Shown: positions 1 through 5,802 of the stretch, one piece after another | Layout: the number at the start of each line of letters is the position of its first letter | Numbering within the stretch: the stretch's first letter is position 1 | Assembly: GCA_937875295.1 (NCBI GenBank) | Contig: CALLXS010000107.1 | Span: 1 to 11,288, forward strand | Source: an uncultured bacterium | Lineage (GTDB): Bacteria; Bacteroidota; Ignavibacteria; Kapaibacteriales; UBA2268 | Length of the DNA: 11,288 nucleotides | Direction: 5' to 3' | Program-made: the position numbers and the translations under genes | The notes under the pieces: model-generated | What the model was told of the DNA's origin: nothing | What the model saw: the letters and a program-made list of their open reading frames with translations, nothing else | Database searches by the model: none

Positions 1-20
1 TGATTTATTATAAATCTGAA

Positions 21-49
21 TTGACATCTATATTAAGGTAGATTACAAA
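21..49 (+). promoter_or_regulatory. Candidate sigma-70-like promoter upstream of the M1 peptidase
   Basis: TTGACA at 21-26 is followed, after exactly 17 bases, by TACAAA at 44-49 (4 of 6 matches to TATAAT). The arrangement is textbook sigma-70, but Bacteroidota usually use a different consensus (TTG and TAnnTTTG), which I do not see here. It would leave a leader of about 165 bases before the ATG at 221, which is long. The match could be chance in AT-rich DNA, and the real promoter may lie nearer the gene, for example around TATAAT at 141-146. Confidence 0.2.
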
Positions 50-220
50 ATTAGGATATTTTAAGCAAATTGCCAAAAGAAAAATGAATGTAAGTGATTT
101 TTAATGTATTAATAAATTTTTTGTAATGAAAAATAAAAGTTATAATATTAATAATCAATTTTTATTTATATAATTTTATTATATTTGCTTTACAAATGTT
201 TTAAATTAAAAATAAAAAAT

Positions 221-2263
221 ATGAATTCTAGATTTTTAAAAATAATATTTCAATTAATTGCACTATTAATTTTATCGAAAAGCCTCAAAGCTGAAGTGCC
301 TGATTATTTGCTAAATGGTTCAACTAATAAAGCAAATAATACTTTACAATCATCACTTAATTTCAAACCGACATTTAAAAGAAATTATAATGTAAAGAGC
401 TATTCTCTTGATTTTAATTGGTATGATATGCTGAAATCTGCTAAAAAAGAGTGGTCAGGCGTATCTATAATTAAATTAGTTCCTGAGACTGACACTATTA
501 CTCAAATTGTAATGGATGCAGGAGATTTGATAATCAAAGAAATAAAATTTGAGAATAAAAGTATAGATTTTTTGTACAATAAAGACCAAAGTAGTTTAAT
601 AATTCTACCAAATAGGACAATCAATAAAGATGAAGAATTAGAGTTTCATATTAGCTTTGCAGATACTTCATTCGATAATTTAGGAATTAATTTTTATGAA
701 AAAGACAATATTGGTACTAATCGTGGTATATATGACAACATTGCTTATACAATGTCAGAACCAAAAGAAGCTAGGTTTTGGATGCCATGTAATGATAATC
801 CATTTGATAGAGCAATAAGTGATGTAAGAGTGAAAGTACCGACAGGATTCATTGCAGTTGCTAATGGGAAATTGATTGATTCCACTACAATAGGCGATAC
901 AACTTACTTTCAATGGAGGCACGATTTTGAAATTCCTACTTATTTAATGTCTGTTACAGCTAGCACATTTTTAATTGATAGAGATTCAACGACTCTAAAA
1001 AGTGGTAAAAAAATTGAAATGCCATATTTTTATTGGAAAGAGCTAATTCCCACAGACTCAGCTTATATTCCGATTACTCGATTGCATGGCAATATGATGA
1101 ATTTCTTTAGTGATGTATTCTTTGAATATCCTTATGAAAAATACAGCGTTGTGTTTGTTCCAGCGTTTTTGGGTGGAATGGAGCATAATACTATTACGAG
1201 AGTAGATACAAAATGGAGAAGTAATAGTTATGCAAGTGGTTTTGCTCATGAATTAGCTCATCATTGGCTTGGAAATTACATTACATGTGCCGATTGGCAA
1301 GATTTGTGGATTAATGAAGGTGGAGCTACATGGGCTGCTGCTATTTGGTTAGAACATTATTTCGGAAATGAAGCTTATGTAAATGAAATACGTTCAAATG
1401 CAAATGGTTATATATATGGAGATGATAAGAATCATCCTATTTATGATTTACCTGAAAATATTTTATTCCATTGGTCTCTAACTTATGCTAAAGCAGGTAT
1501 GTTTTATCAAATGATGTCTGAATTAGTCGGGAGAGAACAATTTTACAAAACCCTACAGAAAATCTTTACTACTTATCCTACTAAATCAATCACAACAGAG
1601 CAATTTCTAGAAGTAGTAAAAAATGAAAATCCTGAGAGTATTGTAGACTGGGATATCTTTTTTGAACAATGGTTATTTAAACGCGGTTATCCAATTTATG
1701 ATATCAATATTGAATATTCAAAATTAAATGAAACATCTGACTCTACAATAGCACATATTAATATTAAACAAACTCAAGCTGGCGAAAATATTCCGGAAGT
1801 ATTTGAAATGCCAATATCAATTCAGTACGCGGTTCGTGAAAATGATAAGTTAAATATTAAAGTACAAAAAAGTTATTTTATGTCAGAAAGAGAGCAAAGT
1901 TTTATTGATACTTTAGCATTTCTACCGGCAGAGCAGAATACTAATGAAATAATATTATTGCATAAATCAACATTTAATAAATCAATAGTAGAAGAAAATA
2001 TTCAAGAAGAGCAAATTTCAATATTTCCAAATATTACTAGCATTGGCTCAATGATTAATATAAATATAATCTCACCAATTTTAACAGAAAAAGTAAATAT
2101 TGATTTATATAATCAAATGGGAGAGCATATAGAAAATTATAATATCTTAGATAATTTAGGTACTTATAAAATTAGGGTTCCATATAATGTATCAGCTGGA
2201 GTGTATTATTTGAAATTGCAGTTCAATAATAGAAATATAATGCAAAAGATAATTATTCAATAA
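221..2263 (+). CDS. Secreted M1-family zinc metallopeptidase (aminopeptidase) with T9SS C-terminal sorting domain
   Basis: Probable zinc aminopeptidase of the M1 (gluzincin) family, exported through Sec and then across the outer membrane by the type IX system. Numbering from the ATG at 221 (680 aa): a hydrophobic signal peptide spans about 5-24 with likely cleavage after SLKA. An N-terminal beta domain follows. GGMEH (about 318-322) is the family's GxMEN-type substrate-binding motif with His in the Asn place. HELAH (343-347) and E366, 19 residues after the last His, form the HExxH-x18-E zinc site. Y422 in LTYAKAGM fits the catalytic tyrosine. W-x-x-FF-x-QW-L and a GYP motif near 500 close the core. 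The helical HEAT-like domain of long M1 enzymes is absent. Residues about 599-680 (from SIFPN, with LYNQMGE and a SAGVYYLKL strand) match the T9SS type A sorting domain. The frame could start at TTG 185, but that would add 12 mostly polar and basic residues in front of a good signal peptide, so ATG 221 is preferred. No Shine-Dalgarno is visible. It stands alone on this strand and converges with the minus-strand operon. Confidence 0.93.
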   Translation: MNSRFLKIIFQLIALLILSKSLKAEVPDYLLNGSTNKANNTLQSSLNFKPTFKRNYNVKSYSLDFNWYDMLKSAKKEWSGVSIIKLVPETDTITQIVMDAGDLIIKEIKFENKSIDFLYNKDQSSLIILPNRTINKDEELEFHISFADTSFDNLGINFYEKDNIGTNRGIYDNIAYTMSEPKEARFWMPCNDNPFDRAISDVRVKVPTGFIAVANGKLIDSTTIGDTTYFQWRHDFEIPTYLMSVTASTFLIDRDSTTLKSGKKIEMPYFYWKELIPTDSAYIPITRLHGNMMNFFSDVFFEYPYEKYSVVFVPAFLGGMEHNTITRVDTKWRSNSYASGFAHELAHHWLGNYITCADWQDLWINEGGATWAAAIWLEHYFGNEAYVNEIRSNANGYIYGDDKNHPIYDLPENILFHWSLTYAKAGMFYQMMSELVGREQFYKTLQKIFTTYPTKSITTEQFLEVVKNENPESIVDWDIFFEQWLFKRGYPIYDINIEYSKLNETSDSTIAHINIKQTQAGENIPEVFEMPISIQYAVRENDKLNIKVQKSYFMSEREQSFIDTLAFLPAEQNTNEIILLHKSTFNKSIVEENIQEEQISIFPNITSIGSMININIISPILTEKVNIDLYNQMGEHIENYNILDNLGTYKIRVPYNVSAGVYYLKLQFNNRNIMQKIIIQ

Positions 2264-2300
2264 TCTAAAAAGCTAACTTTATTAAAAAAATCTTATTTAC

Positions 2301-2324
2301 ATTTTAGGTGTAAAATTGTTTTTT
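2301..2324. terminator. Weak bidirectional terminator candidate between convergent genes
   Basis: ATTTTA (2301-2306) and TAAAAT (2311-2316) form a 6-bp stem around a GGTG loop. On the plus strand a run of six T (2319-2324) follows two bases later, which would serve the M1 peptidase ending at 2263. On the minus strand the complement of AAAAAAA (2284-2290) gives a T-run about ten bases past the stem, which would serve the operon ending at 2418. The stem is A/T only, so thermodynamically weak; position and T-runs are the main support. A second imperfect hairpin, TATTCT (2334-2339) with AGAATA (2351-2356), lies next to it but has no T-run. Confidence 0.3.
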
Positions 2325-2417
2325 ATAATAGAGTATTCTCTAAATATATTAGAATAAAATTTAGATAATATTAAATTTTAAAATTAAAGATATGTCTAAT
2401 TGCGTATTAATATTTTA

Positions 2418-2690
2418 TTAGAATATTAAGATCAATAAGAAAAAATGACCTATTAATATTATTGGGATTAATAATTTGAATTTAATATGGCGCGTCTTAT
2501 GTCTAAAAATTAGCATTCCAATTAATGCACCAAGGCTTCCACCGATTGCAGCAGTAGTAAGCAATCGTGATTCACTTATGCGAAGTTTTTTTGTTTTAGA
2601 TAGCTTTTTATCTTTGTAAAATAGATAAAAAGCATAAATATTTATTATAAATGCATATAAGATGATAGCAAAAGGCAAAAAAGGAATCAT
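2418..2690 (-). CDS. Small DUF1294-family membrane protein
   Basis: A 90-residue integral membrane protein with the DUF1294 signature; the family has no established function that I can name. Three hydrophobic segments (about 3-24, 44-62 and 72-89) are joined by a basic loop at 26-37. Diagnostic elements in order: Y-K-D-K-K (25-29), R-I-S-E (37-40), a glycine-rich GGSLGALIGM (50-59), RHKT (63-66) followed by H68 and F71, and a terminal hydrophobic helix. The length is typical of the family. Its ATG begins one base after the TGA of the upstream thioredoxin-fold gene (TGA-g-ATG), so translational coupling is likely. It is the last gene of the minus-strand operon; in other genomes DUF1294 genes often sit as small passengers, so its link to the redox gene is only positional. 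Confidence 0.85.
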   Translation of the reverse strand: MIPFLPFAIILYAFIINIYAFYLFYKDKKLSKTKKLRISESRLLTTAAIGGSLGALIGMLIFRHKTRHIKFKLLIPIILIGHFFLLILIF

Positions 2691-2691
2691 C

Positions 2692-3240
2692 TCAATCGGC
2701 TAATAATTCATTTATTTTTTGCTTCATATTATTGAATTCTACTTTGTCGAAAAGACGAGTGAGGAAAGCAACTTTACCATCTTTATCGATAATAATATTT
2801 CGAGTTACTCCAGCCCCTTCTTCTGCATATAAATTAAATATTTCACCTTCCGGATCTAATAAGATTGGATATGATACACCTGTTTTTTCCTTAAACTTCT
2901 TAATTTGTTCAGAATCTTCTTTCAGGTCTATGCCGAAAATGGCAAAATTACTATCATTTTTGTGGATATTATATATTTCTGATTCAATAAATGGCATTTC
3001 TTTGATGCAAACCGGACACCATGATGCAGTAAATTGTAGCATTATTACTTTGCCACGATAATCAGATAATTTTTCTTCTTTTCCATCTAAATATTTAATT
3101 GTAAAATTAGGTGCAAAATCTCCTATTTTTACTTTATGTTGAGGGTCATTTTGTTTATTATCTGCAAACATATTATAATTTAAATTAATAGAAATAAATG
3201 AAATTAGAATTGTAATTGCTATTAAATATTTTTTTCTCAT
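2692..3240 (-). CDS. Exported TlpA/redoxin-like thioredoxin-fold protein (CPVC active site)
   Basis: A probable periplasmic thiol-disulfide oxidoreductase of the AhpC-TSA/redoxin (TlpA-like) group. Residues about 4-25 form a hydrophobic signal peptide or membrane anchor. The mature part starts with the usual redoxin opening (KIGDFAPNFTI, 38-48; LSDYRGKVIMLQF, 58-70). The redox site is W74-C75-P76-V77-C78 (codons 3007-3018), in the TASWCPVC context typical of the group, followed by E-M-P. A long central insertion with GIDLKED (103-109) and YPILLDPEG (124-132) matches the fold. IIIDKDGK (149-156) is the conserved late strand and turn. Where family members carry the cis-proline of the active-site loop, this protein has T146 (GVTRN), an odd point treated in the findings. 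Total length of 182 aa is normal. The stop lies one base before the DUF1294 start, and the start is nine bases after the upstream membrane gene. Substrate unknown; reducing (TlpA/ResA-like) or peroxiredoxin-like activity cannot be separated by eye. Confidence 0.85.
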   Translation of the reverse strand: MRKKYLIAITILISFISINLNYNMFADNKQNDPQHKVKIGDFAPNFTIKYLDGKEEKLSDYRGKVIMLQFTASWCPVCIKEMPFIESEIYNIHKNDSNFAIFGIDLKEDSEQIKKFKEKTGVSYPILLDPEGEIFNLYAEEGAGVTRNIIIDKDGKVAFLTRLFDKVEFNNMKQKINELLAD

Positions 3241-3249
3241 TTTTATTTA

Positions 3250-3846
3250 TTAATAATTTTTTCGTCTAAAAGGTAATTTGAACCGAAAAATATCAAATAG
3301 TTTAAAATTTGGTATTAAATATATTAACACAATGTAAATAACTCCTTCTATCGGAATATATTGTAAAGGTTCATTTAATAGTAAGCGAGTGATATAATCA
3401 GTCCAATCGAATGTAAAAATACTATCAGTAAAAGCCCAAGTAATTCCAAAAACAAATAATGCAAATTGTGCAAAAAATCTGAACTTTGCTTTCTGAGGTG
3501 CCTGAGACATTAAATCCCTATTTTCTTTTCTTATTTTAAATAAATTATATATGCAAGCTATAAGTCCAATAATAGAACTTGTAATTATCAATATAGCATT
3601 AAAATACATTACTATTAGGAAATCATCAAAAGTATGTATAATGACATTATTTAATTTTAATATTATTCCTATTATAGTTATAAGAATATTTAAAAAAATC
3701 AAATAATTAGATATTTTGATAAATTTATTAAGCAAGATAGTATTAGGAATTTCATTATTTTTTAATTTATTTTTAAATATATAATAAATTAGATTTATTA
3801 TAATAGTGATCGCTATTCCAAAATATGAGAGGTAAGTATAATTCAT
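3250..3846 (-). CDS. Unrecognised five-helix integral membrane protein
   Basis: I do not recognise this 198-residue protein. It has about five hydrophobic helices (near residues 5-24, 44-64, 75-103, 124-142 and 163-180). A basic and polar loop at 104-123 (KIRKENR, then a SQAPQKAKFRF stretch) is probably cytoplasmic by the positive-inside rule, and the tail is strongly basic (FRFKLPFRRKNY). Aromatic and acidic residues cluster in the loop FTDSIFTFDWTDY (139-151). There are no cysteines apart from one in helix 3, so it is not an obvious DsbD/CcdA-type electron carrier for the neighbouring thioredoxin-fold protein. The ATG is preceded by AAAGAA, nine bases after the acyltransferase stop; its own stop is nine bases before the next start, so it is firmly inside the operon. 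It may be an accessory subunit of the adjacent acyltransferase, by context only. Confidence 0.75.
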   Translation of the reverse strand: MNYTYLSYFGIAITIIINLIYYIFKNKLKNNEIPNTILLNKFIKISNYLIFLNILITIIGIILKLNNVIIHTFDDFLIVMYFNAILIITSSIIGLIACIYNLFKIRKENRDLMSQAPQKAKFRFFAQFALFVFGITWAFTDSIFTFDWTDYITRLLLNEPLQYIPIEGVIYIVLIYLIPNFKLFDIFRFKLPFRRKNY

Positions 3847-3855
3847 TTCTTTGTA

Positions 3856-5034
3856 TTAATAAGTGAGGTTGATCATTATTGTAATCATAATGATTATTGA
3901 TAAATAGGCATATCGTATTGAAGGTAAAAATTTTACAGTTTTGTTATAATAATACGCAATTGAAAGAGACAATAGCTCTACTAAAATGGCACTTGCAATT
4001 AATTTCCATCCTGTAAGATTTTGGTTCCAAACATAATTTAATCCACGGAAAACAGCACTTCCATATATTATTAATATATGAATAACAAATAAGAAGAATG
4101 ATTTTTTGCTTAACGTTAGATATAGCCAAGAGAATTTCTTAATCTTTTCATTTAATAAAATAATCAAAGGAAAGGCAGTAATGACTATACCTATTCTCAT
4201 TACAATACCACCTGGATTAATAAGAGATATTTGTCTATAATTAGTTTCTACTCCATTAATAATATTAAAAGCTGGTACCCCAATAATTATTAGGGCAATT
4301 CCTAACTTAAGACCTTTACTAAAAATTGCTTCAAATAAGAGATTTTTTGGTGTGTTTCTTAGATATATTCCTGCCGAAACGCCAAAAAAGAAATAAGAAC
4401 TTACAGGAAACATTGTATAGATAGAACCTCTTTCATAGGATAAATAAGGAGCTAGAATCTCTGGTAATATAGCATACCAATCATATTTCTGTATAAACCA
4501 AGATATTAAAAGAGCAAAAAATGAGAACATTAAAGTATAAGTCAACAATTCTTTATCATTTTTTGCAATTTTATAAAATACTTGCAAAATCAATAAGCAT
4601 ATTGCTGTAATATGAAGTATATTAGTTTGGTAAAATATCGTCCAAAATTCATCTGTAAAAGTATCTAAATGCCTTAGGCTTGCAGCAGGAAACGACATAA
4701 CATAAGCTACAAAAAGCAGTATGACAGCTGTTCTAATACGTTTTAAGATCTTTTTATTGTCAATAGTGCCATCAGGTAGTCTTTTTGTAGCAAAAACGTT
4801 TACAGCTCCTGATATCATCATAAAAATAGGAGCAGTCAGACCTCTGATAAAAGTCCAAATGTCCCAACCAGCTTTGTTTGCATCAATATATTCAGGAACA
4901 GCAAATGCAAAAATTGAATGTCCTTGGATCATAAGAACAATAGCTATGAATCTATACAAATCAAGAGCATCAATTCTACCATTGCTACCGGTAAATTCAA
5001 TATTTTTATATCTATTAATAACAGAATTAAGCAC
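3856..5034 (-). CDS. Multi-pass membrane acyltransferase-like protein (DUF1624/HGSNAT-like)
   Basis: Probable inner-membrane acyltransferase that moves an acyl group (acetyl in characterised relatives) across the membrane onto an envelope or sugar substrate; donor and acceptor are unknown. It has 392 residues and about 10-11 hydrophobic helices. The N-terminal signature R20-I-D-A-L-D25-L-Y-R28 leading into IVLMIQGH39 fits DUF1624 (heparan-alpha-glucosaminide N-acetyltransferase catalytic domain), a pattern it shares loosely with acyltransferase-3 proteins, where the equivalent His is important. IRGLTAPIFMMISG (63-76) matches the second family block, NILHITA (138-144) the third, and FPVSSYFFFGVSAG (209-222) the fourth. 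The start codon is GTG at 5034; an in-frame stop lies a few codons upstream and the next ATG is inside helix 1, so GTG is the best choice. It leads the tightly packed four-gene part of the operon. Assignment to DUF1624 rather than acyltransferase-3 or OpgC-like is likely, not certain. Confidence 0.7.
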   Translation of the reverse strand: MLNSVINRYKNIEFTGSNGRIDALDLYRFIAIVLMIQGHSIFAFAVPEYIDANKAGWDIWTFIRGLTAPIFMMISGAVNVFATKRLPDGTIDNKKILKRIRTAVILLFVAYVMSFPAASLRHLDTFTDEFWTIFYQTNILHITAICLLILQVFYKIAKNDKELLTYTLMFSFFALLISWFIQKYDWYAILPEILAPYLSYERGSIYTMFPVSSYFFFGVSAGIYLRNTPKNLLFEAIFSKGLKLGIALIIIGVPAFNIINGVETNYRQISLINPGGIVMRIGIVITAFPLIILLNEKIKKFSWLYLTLSKKSFFLFVIHILIIYGSAVFRGLNYVWNQNLTGWKLIASAILVELLSLSIAYYYNKTVKFLPSIRYAYLSIIIMITIMINLTY

Positions 5035-5094
5035 TTTTAATTTTTAAATTAATATAATTGTATAATTTATTATAACGCTAATAAATAAGAAAAA
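5035..5094 (-). promoter_or_regulatory. 60-bp operon gap with a possible internal promoter
   Basis: This is the only sizeable gap in the minus-strand gene set, between the deaminase stop and the acyltransferase GTG. Read on the minus strand it contains a perfect TATAAT (complement of 5069-5074), but no convincing -35 element 16-18 bases upstream and no Bacteroidota TAnnTTTG box. It may let the four downstream membrane and redox genes be transcribed independently of the deaminase. Perfect A/T hexamers are common by chance in DNA of this composition, so confidence is low. Confidence 0.18.
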
Positions 5095-5658
5095 TTAAAG
5101 ATTTTCTAATTTGTTTAAATTCTCGTAAGCATTATGAATTAAGCTATTCATATATATTTCGGGGATTACAATATTACATTCAACAAATCTTAACAATGTA
5201 TTCGTCTCGTTTAGCATCGTTTCAGTGCGCTGATATGACTCATTCCATTTACCATTAGTGTGTTTATCATAGAAATCTTGCCCATTTTTATGCACTATAA
5301 CTTCATTAATACCGGTTTGAATTATTGCTCTACAACAATCACAACATGGCATCCAAGGTACATAAAGTTTGCATCCCTTTAGAATTGTCCCTCTTCTTGC
5401 AGCGTTGTAAATTGCATTTCTCTCTGCGTGTTCCATCCAATGATATTTTTCGCCATTTTCGCGAGAAATTCTTTTTTCTTCAATATCAATCTCGATTCCA
5501 CGAGGTAGGGAATTATATCCAGTAGAGACTAACACATTATCCGAGTCTACAACAACACTACCTACATGCGTATTTCCATCAATTGATCTCATTCCAATCA
5601 AATAGCACATAGTGATATATAATTGATCCCAAGAGGGTCTTATTAAATCATTTTTCAT
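5095..5658 (-). CDS. dCMP/cytidine-type zinc deaminase
   Basis: Zinc-dependent deaminase of the dCMP deaminase (ComEB-like) group, which converts dCMP to dUMP and so feeds dTMP synthesis in the cytosol. The 187-residue protein shows the full catalytic signature: H77-A-E79-R-N-A-I with the zinc-binding His and the proton-shuttling Glu, and P104-C105-x-x-C108 with the two cysteine ligands. Supporting blocks are HVGSVVVD (31-38), STGYNSLPRG (45-54), which is typical of dCMP deaminases, and a WxxSxxxxxxML-E block at about 138-153. The cysteine region is unusually rich (C105, C106, C108, C109, plus C96). After about 160 there is a short helical tail that I do not recognise. The start is ATG at 5658, and no Shine-Dalgarno is visible. 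It is the first gene of the minus-strand set and is divergent from the histidine kinase. Related riboflavin or guanine deaminases have different flanking motifs, so dCMP deaminase is the preferred reading. Confidence 0.88.
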   Translation of the reverse strand: MKNDLIRPSWDQLYITMCYLIGMRSIDGNTHVGSVVVDSDNVLVSTGYNSLPRGIEIDIEEKRISRENGEKYHWMEHAERNAIYNAARRGTILKGCKLYVPWMPCCDCCRAIIQTGINEVIVHKNGQDFYDKHTNGKWNESYQRTETMLNETNTLLRFVECNIVIPEIYMNSLIHNAYENLNKLENL

Positions 5659-5711
5659 TTTATGATTTTAATTTTGTTAATTTTAATTGAATTTTCAAAT
5701 TAAATGACTCT

Positions 5712-5731
5712 GTTAATCGTTTTATATTAAC
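5712..5731. repeat. Inverted repeat GTTAAT-N8-ATTAAC in the divergent intergenic region
   Basis: GTTAAT (5712-5717) and ATTAAC (5726-5731) are perfect inverted copies separated by eight bases, which is about two helical turns end to end and a geometry suited to a dimeric DNA-binding protein. The right arm overlaps the suggested -35 box of the kinase promoter. Further copies occur at 5676-5681 (GTTAAT) and 5772-5777 (ATTAAC), arranged roughly symmetrically around this pair. Simple A/T-rich half sites can arise by chance. Confidence 0.3.
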
Positions 5732-5756
5732 GGTTTTGATTAAATTTTGTTATATT
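5727..5756 (+). promoter_or_regulatory. Candidate promoter of the histidine kinase-TamB unit
   Basis: TTAACG (5727-5732, 4 of 6 matches to TTGACA) and TATATT (5751-5756, 5 of 6 to TATAAT) are separated by 18 bases, placing a start of transcription near 5763 and a 40-base leader before the ATG at 5803. The spacing is acceptable for sigma-70, but the Bacteroidota-type TAnnTTTG box is not seen. Promoters for the divergent deaminase must also lie in this 144-bp region, but I could not place one. Confidence 0.25.
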
Positions 5757-5802
5757 TTAAATCAACAATTAATTAACATACAATTTTAATAATTTTTTTA
5801 AA

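Noticed and set aside
1..41. Possible gene ends at the left edge: a plus-strand frame ending at TAG 39-41, and a minus-strand ATG at 25-27 reading off the left edge (nine codons).
   Set aside because: Both are far too short to judge, and neither has recognisable sequence. A divergent gene starting at 27 remains possible but cannot be supported here.
185..220. TTG start at 185 for the M1 peptidase, adding 12 residues.
   Set aside because: It would place a polar and basic extension before a well-formed signal peptide that begins naturally at ATG 221.
2374..2386. AATTTTAAAATT palindrome between the convergent genes as a terminator or operator.
   Set aside because: It has no loop and is A/T only; such palindromes are expected by chance in this composition.
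4721..5047. Plus-strand open frame of 108 codons opposite the acyltransferase gene, and a similar one at 2732-3061 opposite the redoxin-like gene.
   Set aside because: Both lie antisense to genes with clear family motifs and show no recognisable domain, so they are chance frames.
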